From Tragulus kanchil (lineage: Eukaryota > Chordata > Mammalia > Artiodactyla > Tragulidae), in NCBI GenBank assembly GCA_022376925.1, contig JAIOJX010000026.1:205002900-205066899 (forward strand): a DNA stretch of 64,000 nt, read 5' to 3'. Shown here one piece after another: positions 9,006-22,251 of the stretch; the first letter of the stretch is position 1; every line of letters begins with the position of its first letter. The position numbers and the translations under genes were made by a program. A model generated the notes under the pieces. That model was given only the letters and a program-made list of their open reading frames with translations. It was not told the origin of the DNA and ran no database searches.

Positions 9006-12000
9006 ACTAAGGCTTGTTTCCCCTTTTAGATTATTTTTAGTGTATTAGCTAGAAACATCCTAATCAAGAGGACGTTGGAGAAAATGTTGAATGAACATTC
9101 AAAGCTGGGTGTTTACAAGATGAATGAACCGTTTTCTTATGGTACAGCTATTTTCTTTTCACCTTGTATGAAGCCTCTGAAAATGCTCAGCTCCTATGTC
9201 CCAACAAGGTCAGTCAGAGTCCACAAGTTTAGTCTCCTCCAGGAAATGCTGAAGTTAAGATTTTTGTCACTTGGTCAGAGAGAGTTGCTTCATGGAACAA
9301 GACTAGTTTTAAGAGGTCATTGCACACATAAAACATTTAACTACATGGTTAACTATATTTATTCTTGAAAAATACGAGTGAAAAAGACTCTGTTATAAAT
9401 ACACGTTTGGACTTTAAATCAGACTTTCAAGTCTAGTTCATCATCACACTGACATAAATATTATTAAAGGCCCAACAACAAGGTACTGGCAAAAAGATCA
9501 GAAAGAGAGAAATGGTTTGGGTGCCTTTTTTTTTTTTTCTTTTTTTTTAAGAATACAGTACTAAGCAGGAATATCATATAATATATAACCTAGAATCTTC
9601 TATTTTAGTTTTTAATGTAAGGATGATTTAGGTGCCCCATTTTATTTTAAAGATTCTGTAGCGATTCCAGAATTAGAGGATGCATCGGTAGAAAAATGCA
9701 AGTACATCCTGTCTCAGGATTTGTCTGTTGTGGAGGATGCGTTTTCCTCTGCCTCCTACAGATCTGGCAAGGCTTAAGGAAAAACAAAAAACTCCGAAGG
9801 ATCAGATAACAGAATAGATAATGAGTTTAGATAAATTTGTATTCTCTGCTGGACAGTACATCAACACTCTCCATGTGGTTTCAGTGAGGTTTATGTAATA
9901 GAAAGTTCCTGTTTTATTTGTTCTGTTTCCTACAAAAAAAAATCAGGAGAGGTGTTTCTGTTTTTTTTTCCAGAAAGAAAATCACTTTATGTTGATAAGG
10001 TGTAAAAGTCACACAGGCTTATTATAGAGCATTTAGGTAATCAGAGAAAGGTTATAAACAAGAGGACAAAAGCAATCACCTCAAATTGTTAGAAAAAAGC
10101 AACACTAATGTTAATTCAATGTCATTGCAGACATCTTTCTATGTAGGTATTGATAGAAAATGAATAGATCAATGTTAGGAAGATTATTATTTGTGCTCTG
10201 GTTTAAACAAATGTATTAAACTTTAATTTTGTTTACATTTATCAGAAGAAGAAACTAAAATTGAGTAATTGTTGAGTACATAAGTGTTGCTGTTGTTTCT
10301 AATGACAAGAAATAATATTGTATAAAGGGACTCTCAAATGGTGAGAAAATAGATCATAAAAAATACTAACATTTTTAAACTTGTATGAAGCCTCTGAAAA
10401 TGCTCAGCTCCTATGTCCCAACAAGGTCAGTCAGAGTCCACAAGTTTAGTCTCCTCCAGGAAATGCTGAAGTTAAGATTTTTGTCACTTGGTCAGAGAGA
10501 GTTGCTTCATGGAACAAGACTAGTTTTAAGAGGTCATTGCACACATAAAACATTTAACTACATGGTTAACTATATTTATTCTTGAAAAATACGAGTGAAA
10601 AAGACTCTGTTATAAATACACGTTTGGACTTTAAATCAGACTTTCAAGTCTAGTTCATCATCACACTGACATAAATATTATTAAAGGCCCAACAACAAGG
10701 TACTGGCAAAAAGATCAGAAAGAGAGAAATGGTTTGGGTGCCTTTTTTTTTTTTTCTTTTTTTTTAAGAATACAGTACTAAGCAGGAATATCATATAATA
10801 TATAACCTAGAATCTTCTATTTTAGTTTTTAATGTAAGGATGATTTAGGTGCCCCATTTTATTTTAAAGATTCTGTAGCGATTCCAGAATTAGAGGATGC
10901 ATCGGTAGAAAAATGCAAGTACATCCTGTCTCAGGATTTGTCTGTTGTGGAGGATGCGTTTTCCTCTGCCTCCTACAGATCTGGCAAGGCTTAAGGAAAA
11001 ACAAAAAACTCCGAAGGATCAGATAACAGAATAGATAATGAGTTTAGATAAATTTGTATTCTCTGCTGGACAGTACATCAACACTCTCCATGTGGTTTCA
11101 GTGAGGTTTATGTAATAGAAAGTTCCTGTTTTATTTGTTCTGTTTCCTACAAAAAAAAAAAATCAGGAGAGGTGTTTCTGTTTTTTTTTTCCAGAAAGAA
11201 AATCACTTTATGTTGATAAGGTGTAAAAGTCACACAGGCTTATTATAGAGCATTTAGGTAATCAGAGAAAGGTTATAAACAAGAGGACAAAAGCAATCAC
11301 CTCAAATTGTTAGAAAAAAGCAACACTAATGTTAATTCAATGTCATTGCAGACATCTTTCTATGTAGGTATTGATAGAAAAATGAATAGATCAATGTTAG
11401 AAAGATTATCATTTGTGCACTGGTTTAAACAAATGTATTAAACTTTAATTTTGTTTACATTTATCAGAAGAAGAAACTAAAATTGAGTAATTGTTGAGTA
11501 CATAAGTGTTGCTGTTGTTTCTAATGACAAGAAATAATATTGTATAAAGGGACTCTCAAATGGTGAGAAAATAGATCATAAAAAATACTAACATTTTTAT
11601 AAACTGTGTTTCAATTTTAGGTCATAAAGATGAGGACATTCACACTTACACATTTTCTTCCAACTTCCTTTTTGTACCTCCAAATATTTATTATTTATAT
11701 CAGAATTTTTGTATTCTCAAGATTTTTAATTTTCACCTTTAATTCTGAAACATAATTTCTACAATGTTTAACGCAGGTTTATAGATTCCATGATAATTCC
11801 TAATCTTCATAAGATTTCTGCATTTCTAGATTCTTTCATTTGATTCCTCAGGATTTTGTCCTCAGTTACTTAATCAGGAAGGGCTTCCACATACTTTATG
11901 TCCTTAGTTCTTTTATGTTTGAAAAGCTCTCCATTTATATTTGGGCAGCATTTAGTTGGATTTAGTATTTGAGAATCATAGTTTCCCCTCCTCAATCCCC

Positions 12001-12150
12001 TTTTGGAGATGTCTTTGGATGAAAGGTCTCATTCTTCCTCTACCTGTAGAATTCATAAATTAAACTGAACATATTTCAGTGTTGAATATATGAATCAAAT
12101 TTTCCTGAAATACATATATTCACTTTTTTCATTACAAGGAAATTTTCTTA
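9006..12150. other. MOXD1 intron with tandem pair 4, no recognised element
   Basis: Apart from poly-T runs near 9527-9548 and 10744-10765, and the duplication itself, I see no repeat family. Short reading frames here lack any recognisable product. Confidence 0.4.
9163..11599. repeat. Tandem duplicate pair 4 (about 1.22 kb copies)
   Basis: 9163-10379 matches 10380-11599, offset 1217. The copies are directly abutting. Differences are homopolymer lengths in A and T runs and a few substitutions near the end of copy 2. Confidence 0.92.
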
Positions 12151-12514
12151 CGTGTACAAATTTTTTCCTAATCTGTTTGAGATTTTTCTCAAGAATTTTC
12201 CCATAATTTTTCAAAAGTGCCCTTCTGCTTCTTTGTTTCTCTTTCTTTCTTACCTACTTGATGCTAAATTTGTTTTGTCTTAAATTTATTTCCTTTAGTC
12301 TGTCTCCCTTTTCATCTCATTCTGTTGTTTTATCATCTTGTACTTTTTGACCTCTGGTTTAATTGCATTCGTGTTCCTATTAAATAAACATAGCATGAAA
12401 CACTTGTGGAAATTCTCTCCTTTATAATTAGTTTATATCATCTTCTCGGCTAGATTTTTCTGTTTCTTTCTTTTTTCTTTTGTCTTCACTGGACATTGAA
12501 ATAATTGAAATATG

Positions 12515-12706
12515 ATACAATTTTCTTCTGCTCTAAGTTCTCATGGTTGTTAGACATTTCTTGCTTATGCTTAGCCAGTTCTGTTTAAAACTTCTCTTTG
12601 GTAAATTACAATACAATTTTCTTCTGCTCTAAGTTCTCATGGTTGTTAGACATTTCTTGCTTATGCTTAGCCAGTTCTGTTTAAAACTTCTCTTTGGTAA
12701 ATTACA
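12515..12706 (+). repeat. Perfect 96-bp tandem repeat, two units
   Basis: 12515-12610 is followed without a gap by an identical 12611-12706. Both copies of tandem pair 5 carry it, so two separate consensus sequences support it, unlike the 1.1-kb duplications. Confidence 0.85.
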
Positions 12707-13268
12707 GGTAAGTTTTTGCCTACCTTGTAAGCAAATCTGAGAGTAGCTTGCTTTCTCTCCACACCACAGTTTAGGGTTTGGGTGATATATTTTATGTACT
12801 CTCTTTTCTATATTTTCAGGGTAGAGGGGCTGTGTGTGCAGGGTGGGCCTCTATTCTGTTTGTCACAGTGCATGGTTATTCCTTCCTCGGATCTTATTAA
12901 AAATCTATTAGAGGATGTTTTCTAACTGATTGGCGCTGAATGCCTTTCCGTGAGGAATGTCCCAGGCCATATTATATGAGGTGATCAAACCTGTTACAGC
13001 TGTCAAGCCTCTGCTTCTGTCAGGGAGAGTCAAGTGTACTGGGTCCTTCCCAACATTCATTTACTCAGAGAGTGTCCAGAGGGTTAGAAGTTGTGCCTCT
13101 AAGTAAGATTTTTTGGTTTCCTTCTTTAGCAATTTCATTGGTAAAGTATATGCTGTATCTTTTTGTTTGTTGACACATTTTTACTTCTGTTTGTTTTTTA
13201 TTTTATTTTTTTAAGTCAAACTGCTTGAGGTAGAACTTATATCCAGTTAAATGTCCTTGTGTTAAGTA

Positions 13269-13362
13269 TGGGCTTCCCAGGTGGCTCAGTGGAAAGAAAC
13301 TGCCTGCCAATGCAGGAGACACAGGAGATGTGGGTTCAATCCCTGGGTTGGGAAGATCTCCT
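13269..13362 (+). mobile_element. Bov-tA SINE, truncated by the duplication junction
   Basis: Head GGGCTTCCCAGGTGGCTCAG and tRNA-derived part only. The body is lost at the junction near 13362. Confidence 0.8.
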
Positions 13363-13722
13363 TTCACGTGACAAATTTTTCCTAATCTGTGATTTCTCAA
13401 GAATTTTCCCATAATTTTTCAAAAGTGCCCTTCTGCTTCTTTGTTTCTCTTTCTTTCTTACCTACTTGATGCTAAATTTGTTTTGTCTTAAATTTATTTC
13501 CTTTAGTCTGTCTCCCTTTTCATCTCATTCTGTTGTTTTATCATCTTGTACTTTTTGACCTCTGGTTTAATTGCATTCGTGTTCCTATTAAATAAACATA
13601 GCATGAAACACTTGTGGAAATTCTCTCCTTTATAATTAGTTTATATCATCTTCTCGGCTAGATTTTTCTGTTTCTTTCTTTTTTCTTTTGTCTTCACTGG
13701 ACATTGAAATAATTGAAATATG

Positions 13723-13914
13723 ATACAATTTTCTTCTGCTCTAAGTTCTCATGGTTGTTAGACATTTCTTGCTTATGCTTAGCCAGTTCTGTTTAAAACT
13801 TCTCTTTGGTAAATTACAATACAATTTTCTTCTGCTCTAAGTTCTCATGGTTGTTAGACATTTCTTGCTTATGCTTAGCCAGTTCTGTTTAAAACTTCTC
13901 TTTGGTAAATTACA
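13723..13914 (+). repeat. Second occurrence of the 96-bp tandem repeat
   Basis: Same two units at 13723-13818 and 13819-13914, within copy 2 of tandem pair 5. Confidence 0.85.
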
Positions 13915-14478
13915 GGTAAGTTTTTGCCTACCTTGTAAGCAAATCTGAGAGTAGCTTGCTTTCTCTCCACACCACAGTTTAGGGTTTGGGTGATATATTT
14001 TATGTACTCTCTTTTCTATATTTTCAGGGTAGAGGGGCTGTGTGTGCAGGGGTGGGCCTCTATTCTGTTTGTCACAGTGCATGGTTATTCCTTCCTCGGA
14101 TCTTATTAAAAATCTATTAGAGGATGTTTTCTAACTGATTGGCGCTGAATGCCTTTCCGTAGAGGAATGTCCCAGGCCATATTATATGAGGTGATCAAAC
14201 CTGTTACAGCTGTCAAGCCTCTGCTTCTGTCAGGGAGAGTCAAGTGTACTGGGTCCTTCCCAACATTCATTTACTCAGAGAGTGTCCAGAGGGTTAGAAG
14301 TTGTGCCTCTAAGTAAGATTTTTTGGTTTCCTTCTTTAGCAATTTCATTGGTAAAGTATATGCTGTATCTTTTTGTTTGTTGACACATTTTTACTTCTGT
14401 TTGTTTTTTATTTTATTTTTTTAAGTCAAACTGCTTGAGGTAGAACTTATATCCAGTTAAATGTCCTTGTGTTAAGTA

Positions 14479-14665
14479 TGGGCTTCCCAGGTGGCTCAGT
14501 GGAAAAGAAACTGCCTGCCAATGCAGGAGACACAGGAGATGTGGGTTCAATCCCTGGGTTGGGAAGATCTCCTGGAGAAGGGAAATGGCAGCCCACTCCA
14601 GGATTCTTGCCTGAGAAATCCCATAGTCAGAGGAGCCTGGAGGGCTCAACTGAGCGACTGAGCAT
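14479..14665 (+). mobile_element. Bov-tA SINE, nearly complete copy
   Basis: Same insertion as at 13269, here with the body. The segment that normally carries the CAGTCCATGGGG motif is missing between GGCTC and AACTGAGCG, so it was internally deleted before or after insertion. Confidence 0.85.
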
Positions 14666-14734
14666 CACGTATGTAAAGTATGCTGTTAGAAAGTTCTCTC
14701 AGATATTTTTCCCTGTTTGACCACATGGTAAATG

Positions 14735-15915
14735 AACTTTAGGGTACTTTCATCACCACCAAGACTTTTCTCATACCTCTGGATACACCCACCTCCACAG
14801 AAAGCTCCAGGAAACCATGAATCTGTTTTATGTCACTGTCAGTTTGACCTTTTCTAGATTTTATGAATAGGATCATATGGTGTATACTCTTTTGTGCCTG
14901 GCTTATTTAACTTAGAATGTTTTGAGATTCATCTATACTGAGTTTCTCTATACATATACTGTAAAAAGGAATAAAATGATGATACACATGCAAATATATA
15001 TATTTGTGTATATATAAATATTCCTATATTTGTGTATATATGTGTGTGTGTCATCATTTTATTCCTTTATATTGCCAACTAGTATTCCCAATGTGTATAT
15101 ACCAAAATTTCATTTATCTATTCACGAGTTAAAAGACATTTGGGTTATTTCCAATTTGTGGCTTTTATGACGAAAGCTGCTGTGAACATGATTGTGTTCA
15201 TCTTTGTATGGACATATGCTTTCAGTTTCTGGGTTAATACCTAGTGGTGGGATCCTTGGATTGTACACTAAGTTTATGTTTGCTGCGTAAGACTGCCAGT
15301 GTTCTCCCACATAGTGTACCTTTCTACATTCTCAGCAGTAATGGGTAAGATTTCCTACTGCTTAACGATCTTCCCAGTGTAGTTTGTATTTTCTGTATTT
15401 TGAATTTTATCTATTTTAATGTGTATGCAGTGGTATCTTCCTGTTGTTTTATTTTCCATTTCCCCCATGACAAATGATATTTGAGCCTCTTTTCACATGT
15501 TTATTAGATCCTTTTTAATTGTTCAAATTCTTGTTCATTTAATTGAATTGCTTTTTATTATTGAGTTTTAAGAGTTTTTTTTTTATAATTTAAGATAGTT
15601 CTCTATATTTTAGATATAAATTCTTTGTCAGGTATATTTGCAAATAATATTTTCCCAGTCTGTGGCTTGATCTTAATCTTGTAACTGTATTTTTTTGAAG
15701 TAGAGTTTTATTATTTGTGGTTTGTTTTGTGCTTTTGGTGTCATGTGGTGCCTGCCCAAGGTTGTGAAGATTTTCTCCAATTTTTTTTCCTAAAAGCTTT
15801 ACAGTTTTAGCTTTAGGTTGACGATTCATTTTGAATAACTTTTTGTTTGCTGACTATGCTGAAGTTCATTGTATTTCATACAGACGTCAAGTTGTACAAG
15901 AACTCTTTAATGAGA
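14735..15915 (-). mobile_element. Old L1 (L1M-class), antisense; copy at 15926-17010
   Basis: The + strand follows the order expected for antisense L1 ORF2 end and 3' UTR: GAGATTCATCTATAC, ATTTGGGTTATTTCCA, GGTTAATACCTAGTGGTGGG, CCAGTCTGTGGCTTGATCTT. No intact reading frame. It contains a 24-nt inverted repeat around an AT/TG-rich core. Confidence 0.75.
14965..15068. repeat. Inverted repeat with 24-nt arms around a TA/TG-rich core
   Basis: Arms 14965-14988 and 15045-15068 are reverse complements with one mismatch. The 56-nt spacer includes the perfect palindrome CAAATATATATATTTG. The second copy is at 16059-16162. Confidence 0.75.
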
Positions 15916-15925
15916 AAACCACCTT

Positions 15926-17010
15926 TTTTATGTCACTGTCAGTTTGACCTTTAGATTTTATGAATAGGATATATGGTATACTCTTTTGTGCCTGGCTTAT
16001 TTAACTTAGAATGTTTTGAGATTCATCTATACTGAGTTTCTCTATACATATACTGTAAAAAGGAATAAAATGATGATACACATGCAAATATATATATTTG
16101 TGTATATATAAATATTCCTATATTTGTGTATATATGTGTGTGTGTCATCATTTTATTCCTTTATATTGCCAACTAGTATTCCCAATGTGTATATACCAAA
16201 ATTTCATTTATCTATTCACGAGTTAAAAGACATTTGGGTTATTTCCAATTTGTGGCTTTTATGACGAAAGCTGCTGTGAACATGATTGTGTTCATCTTTG
16301 TATGGACATATGCTTTCAGTTTCTGGGTTAATACCTAGTGGTGGGATCCTTGGATTGTACACTAAGTTTATGTTTGCTGCGTAAGACTGCCAGTGTTCTC
16401 CCACATAGTGTACCTTTCTACATTCTCAGCAGTAATGGGTAAGATTTCCTACTGCTTAACGATCTTCCCAGTGTAGTTTGTATTTTCTGTATTTTGAATT
16501 TTATCTATTTTAATGTGTATGCAGTGGTATCTTCCTGTTGTTTTATTTTCCATTTCCCCCATGACAAATGATATTTGAGCCTCTTTTCACATGTTTATTA
16601 GATCCTTTTTAATTGTTCAAATTCTTGTTCATTTAATTGAATTGCTTTTTATTATTGAGTTTTAAGAGTTTTTTTTTTATAATTTAAGATAGTTCTCTAT
16701 ATTTTAGATATAAATTCTTTGTCAGGTATATTTGCAAATAATATTTTCCCAGTCTGTGGCTTGATCTTAATCTTGTAACTGTATTTTTTTGAAGTAGAGT
16801 TTTATTATTTGTGGTTTGTTTTGTGCTTTTGGTGTCATGTGGTGCCTGCCCAAGGTTGTGAAGATTTTCTCCAATTTTTTTTCCTAAAAGCTTTACAGTT
16901 TTAGCTTTAGGTTGACGATTCATTTTGAATAACTTTTTGTTTGCTGACTATGCTGAAGTTCATTGTATTTCATACAGACGTCAAGTTGTACAAGAACTCT
17001 TTAATGAGAA
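15926..17010 (-). mobile_element. Duplicate of the antisense L1 fragment
   Basis: Second copy through tandem pair 6. Confidence 0.75.
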
Positions 17011-17023
17011 AACCACCTTTTTT

Positions 17024-18888
17024 CTATATAATTACTCTGGAATGTTTGTTGCAGATCATTTCACCATATATTGATGATTTCTGGACTCTTAAGTTCTGTT
17101 TCATTGTGATACATGTTTAGCTTTACTATAATACTACACTCAATTATTATAGTTTTATAGTAAATCTTGAAATAAGAGTAAGTGCCCAAACTTTGTCAAT
17201 TTTACAAATTTTTCCAAAATTATTTTGGATAGTCAAAAAGCTTATTTCATTTTTGTACATTTTAAAATCAACTAGTCAATTAAATTAAGCTTGCAAAGGA
17301 AAATTATTCATCAATATTAAATCTTTTATTTTTATCAGTTACAGTGATATATACATACTGTCCTTCACTTTATATGTGTATCTGGGTAGTTATTTGGCCA
17401 CTGCCCAGATGTGCAGAAACGTAATGGTTTTACTTTCTAGAACATTCCTAAATTTCTAATAACTAGCTCCTGTTCCTAGTGAAAGCAGAGCTTGCTACTT
17501 CAACATTACCTGTTTCGGTTTAGATTGTAGTCTTTTAAGGAAAATATTTAGGATAAATGTTTGCTTTTTCAGGATTTCTCCTCATTCTGTCTTTTCCTTC
17601 TCTTCTCTGCAGTGGTAATCTGCAACAGGACAGAATCTGTACAGGACAGGCTGAAAGGTTAACAGATTTGTTGGTGTGGTGTTACCAAGTAGGAGCCTGA
17701 ACAGATTTAGTAGGAAGGGAAAGGAGACAATAAAAATGGGACAAGATGCCGGGACAGGAAGGTTGTGACTCGCTCCTCCCCACCCTACCTGTCCTGCTGG
17801 CTCCAACATAGGGTTCATTGGCTTGCCTTTGTTTATATCCTTTTCCACGTCTTTATAGTGAGTATACCTTTTCTGTCACTTTATACTGTGACATTGCAAA
17901 CAGAGGTTAGTTTACTAATGTCTTCTAAATGTAAAACTTTTAAAGATGTCATCTATATAATTACTCTGGAATGTTTGTTGCAGATCATTTCACCATATAT
18001 TGATGATTTCTGGACTCTTAAGTTCTGTTTCATTGTGATACATGTTTAGCTTTACTATAATACTACACTCAATTATTATAGTTTTATAGTAAATCTTGAA
18101 ATAAGAGTAAGTGCCCAAACTTTGTCAATTTTACAAATTTTTCCAAAATTATTTTGGATAGTCAAAAGCTTATTTCATTTTTGTACATTTTAAAATCAAC
18201 TAGTCAATTAAATTAAGCTTGCAAAGGAAAATTATTCATCAATATTAAATCTTTTATTTTTATCAGTTACAGTGATATATACATACTGTCCTTCACTTTA
18301 TATGTGTATCTGGGTAGTTATTTGGCCACTGCCCAGATGTGCAGAAACGTAATGGTTTTACTTTCTAGAACATTCCTAAATTTCTAATAACTAGCTCCTG
18401 TTCCTAGTGAAAGCAGAGCTTGCTACTTCAACATTACCTGTTTCGGTTTAGATTGTAGTCTTTTAAGGAAAATATTTAGGATAAATGTTTGCTTTTCAGG
18501 ATTTCTCCTCATTCTGTCTTTTCCTTCTCTTCTCTGCAGTGGTAATCTGCAACAGGACAGAATCTGTACAGGACAGGCTGAAAGGTTAACAGATTTGTTG
18601 GTGTGGTGTTACCAAGTAGGAGCCTGAACAGATTTAGTAGGAAGGGAAAGGAGACAATAAAAATGGGACAAGATGCCGGGACAGGAAGGTTGTGACTCGC
18701 TCCTCCCCACCCTACCTGTCCTGCTGGCTCCAACATAGGGTTCATTGGCTTGCCTTTGTTTATATCCTTTTCCACGTCTTTATAGTGAGTATACCTTTTC
18801 TGTCACTTTATACTGTGACATTGCAAACAGAGGTTAGTTTACTAATGTCTTCTAAATGTAAAACTTTTAAAGATGTCATCTATATAAT
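17024..18888. repeat. Tandem duplicate pair 7 (about 0.93 kb copies)
   Basis: 17024-17952 matches 17953-18888, offset 929 then 927. It is the shortest pair and abuts the end of pair 6 without any gap. Confidence 0.92.
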
Positions 18889-18966
18889 ATCTAATACACT
18901 GTTTATTCATACCAGCAAGACTGCAGAAAATTGAGGAAATTTAGTCCACCATAGCATTTTAGCAGA
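17024..18966. other. MOXD1 intron with tandem pair 7, no recognised element
   Basis: AT-rich intron. Short reading frames on both strands near 17582-18049 recur in the copies and resemble no family that I know. Confidence 0.4.
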
Positions 18967-20810
18967 GAGCACAGTGCCCCCTTGTGGTGTTTTAGGAGAT
19001 TACAGGCTGACGATCTCCCATCTCCGGCATTTTCCTGGTTATAAAGTAGATTTTCCTTTTTTCAAGACAAATATTTTACCTCCTTGAAAAGTAAATTTGA
19101 TTTTTTAAAATTTGATTTAAAGGTGTTTTATATTTAATGAAACCTAGCTATAGATTTTAGTGTATTTAAAAGGGCATTGTATGTAAATATAATGGGCCCC
19201 TTTTAAGTCAGAATTTTACTTTATACTTACATGTACAAACTTTATTTTGTACGAATTCTGGATTGTACCTCCCCACGTCTTCCCACAGTATTTAATTCAC
19301 AGTGTTATAGATTTTAGGACATTACTATAACTGTTTGCTGCAGTGTGATGGCCATTGCTCGTTTAAGGTCTCAGTGTGTTTAAAACTCAACAAAGGCATA
19401 CTGACTTTAATTAGAGGAGAAAGAAGGTTAGGAATAAAGAATATAAAGATCCTCGTATATGACCTATTGTATCATTCATCATCTCACTTATTAGCGTACA
19501 GAGGAAGTGATTTCATTTTAAACTTTAAAGATTTATCTTCATAACTCTAGAGAGATTAATAAAGGATATTTAATTTAATCAAAAGATAATATTCAATGTG
19601 CCTGAGTAGGTTGTGTGTGTAAGAGAAAGAGTTGGTATGACATAATTAAATGAAGAAATTGTGACGATCAAATGCAAAGAATGGAGGGAATCTGCAACAG
19701 CGCTACAGGACAGGCTGAAAGGTTAACAGATTTGTTGGTGTGGAGTTACCAAGTAGGAGCCTGAACAGATTTAGTAGGAAGGGAAAGGAGACAATAAAAA
19801 TGGGACAAGATGCCGGGACAGGAAGGTTGTGACTCGCTCCTCCCCACCCTACCTGTCCTGCTGGCTCCAACATAGGGTTCATTGGCTTGCCTTTGTTTAT
19901 ATCCTTTTCCACGTCTTTATAGTGAGTATACCTTTTCTGTCACTTTATACTGTGACATTGCAAACAGAGGTTAGTTTACTAATGTCTTCTAAATGTAAAA
20001 CTTTTAAAGATGTCATCTATATAATATCTAATACACTGTTTATTCATACCAGCAAGACTGCAGAAAATTGAGGAAATTTAGTCCACCATAGCATTTTAGC
20101 AGAGAGCACAGTGCCCCCTTGTGGTGTTTTAGGAGATTACAGGCTGACGATCTCCCATCTCCGGCATTTTCCTGGTTATAAAGTAGATTTTCCTTTTTTC
20201 AAGACAAATATTTTACCTCCTTGAAAAGTAAATTTGATTTTTAATATTTGATTTAAAGGTGTTTTATATTTAATGAAACCTAGCTATAGATTTTAGTGTA
20301 TTTAAAAGGGCATTGTATGTAAATATAATGGGCCCCTTTTAAGTCAGAATTTTACTTTATACTTACATGTACAAACTTTATTTTGTACGAATTCTGGATT
20401 GTACCTCCCCACGTCTTCCCACAGTATTTAATTCACAGTGTTATAGATTTTAGGACATTACTATAACTGTTTGCTGCAGTGTGATGGCCATTGCTCGTTT
20501 AAGGTCTCAGTGTGTTTAAAACTCAACAAAGGCATACTGACTTTAATTAGAGGAGAAAGAAGGTTAGGAATAAAGAATATAAAGATCCTCGTATATGACC
20601 TATTGTATCATTCATCATCTCACTTATTAGCGTACAGAGGAAGTGATTTCATTTTAAACTTTAAAGATTTATCTTCATAACTCTAGAGAGATTAATAAAG
20701 GATATTTAATTTAATCAAAAGATAATATTCAATGTGCCTGAGTAGGTTGTGTGTGTAAGAGAAAGAGTTGGTATGACATAATTAAATGAAGAAATTGTGA
20801 CGATCAAATG
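18567..20810. repeat. Tandem duplicate pair 8 (about 1.11 kb copies)
   Basis: 18567-19674 matches 19704-20810, offset 1137. The 29-bp linker repeats AATCTGCAACAG from 18544, as if copy 2 began there with bases missing. It overlaps pair 7, so 18567-18888 is present three times. Confidence 0.92.
18972..18987 (-). promoter_or_regulatory. CTCF-like motif; copy at 20109-20124
   Basis: CAGTGCCCCCTTGTGG is close to the reverse complement of the CTCF core (CCACNAGGGGGCRC-like). It is in an intron of MOXD1. By motif only. Confidence 0.4.
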
Positions 20811-21010
20811 GCAAAAATGGATTCCTCAGCTGGAGGTTAATTCATTGCTCATTATTGAGAATCACTGGAACTTTCTCTTGGGGTATTAAGGGAGCCAAAT
20901 ACCTACCAGTTACCCATGATAATCTCTTGGATGGTCCATTAAATAAACCATGTAAAATTTTGAGCTATACTTAACGCTTTAAGAATTCAAAAATATAAAA
21001 CTTTTATTTC
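18988..21010. other. MOXD1 intron with tandem pair 8, no recognised element
   Basis: Nothing recognised besides the duplicated CTCF-like motif at 20109. Confidence 0.4.
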
Positions 21011-21118
21011 TTGGACATTTAATAAATCTATTTTTCTACAGCAGCAAGTAGAAGCAGAGTGTATCATCTTTAAAGTATATTTTTCTCAGTGAAATTTTAA
21101 AATTGTGGATTCACTTTC

Positions 21119-21440
21119 TTTTTTTTTTAAACATTTATTTATTTATTTTGGGGGGGCAGGTTGGGGAGGGAGGGGGTGGGCGGACCACTTCTATTGGTCT
21201 TCCATTTCTCTATTTTCATCCGTCTTTGTTCTTTGGCTCCTGTGGGCCTCCCATCGCGGTGGCATCTGTCGTTGCAGAGCACTGGCTCTGGGTGCATGCG
21301 CTCCAGAGCTCCGGTTCGGTAATTGGACACATCAGTCCAGCCGCTCCGCGGCCCGCGGGATCTTCCCAGGCCAGTGATTGAACCGGCGCCCCTCGCACTG
21401 CAAGGCAGTGTCCTTACCCACTGGACCACCAGGGAAGCCC
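21119..21440 (-). mobile_element. CHR-type tRNA-Glu SINE, extended-tail type
   Basis: Target-site duplication TCACTTTC at 21111-21118 and 21441-21448. The G-rich block at 21149-21183 differs in length from the second copy. Confidence 0.88.
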
Positions 21441-21887
21441 TCACTTTCAATTTTCTTAAAAAATGCTGCCACTTAGTCAAGCTAAAACAAGGCAACCAGC
21501 AGCTGGCAGCTTTTCAACAGTATGGAACTAAAATTTCCATTGTTGTTCAGTGTCTTTTGATATTCTGTATGTTTCTTCATTACACCATTAGCAGTATACT
21601 CTTCAGAACTGAATGCTTATCAGTTATATTGTTAAGCAAAGCCAAAACAAATATGTAAGGAATTGTGGGGCTCTGGGGAAGCTTTCTAAGCCAAAACTAT
21701 TTGTCTAAAAGTAATACTCATCTGCTACCAAACTGAGGAAGTTTCTTTTTTAAAAAGACTTCTTATTTTGTATGTATTTTTTCTCGTAACTGCTTAAGAG
21801 TTCATCAGTACTTTGAATTAGGTTATCTGTATGTGTAAAAAATGAGCTAGTGTGGAGTCTGTTTTAGAATACAGTTAAGTCCTCTTT

Positions 21888-22098
21888 GGGGTTCCCAGGT
21901 GGCACTAAGTGGTAAAGAACTGGCTTGCCAATCAAGGCTAGACATAAGAAACATGGGTTCTGTCACTGGGTCAGGAAAGTCCCCTGGAGGAGAGCTTGGA
22001 CTCTATTCTTGCCTGGAGAATCCCATGGACAGAGGAGCCTGGCAGGCTGCCATGCATTGGTCACACAGAGTCAGACACGATGGAAATGACTCACCACA
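21888..22098 (+). mobile_element. Bov-tA SINE; copy at 23025-23235
   Basis: Forward-oriented: GGTTCCCAGGTGGC head, TCTTGCCTGGAGAATCCCAT body, AGAGTCAGACACGATGG end. Diverged. Confidence 0.8.
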
Positions 22099-22251
22099 GA
22101 ACCCAGGTCCTCTACATACTAAGGCCTTTCCTTCCCCGAAAGATTGGACATTTAATAAATCTATTTTTCTACAGCAGCAAGTAGAAGCAGAGTGTATCAT
22201 CTTTAAAGTATATTTTTCTCAGTGAAATTTTAAAATTGTGGATTCACTTTC

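Larger units (their letters stand above)
12151..14573. repeat. Tandem duplicate pair 5 (about 1.2 kb copies)
   Basis: 12151-13362 matches 13367-14573. Copy 2 lacks several bases at its very start (13380-13395). Copy 1 is cut inside a Bov-tA SINE that is nearly complete in copy 2. Both copies carry the internal 96-bp perfect repeat. Confidence 0.92.
14826..17023. repeat. Tandem duplicate pair 6 (about 1.1 kb copies)
   Basis: 14826-15926 matches 15926-17023, offset 1100 falling to 1094. All six missing bases are within the first 60 bp of copy 2, next to the junction; the rest agrees closely. Confidence 0.92.
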
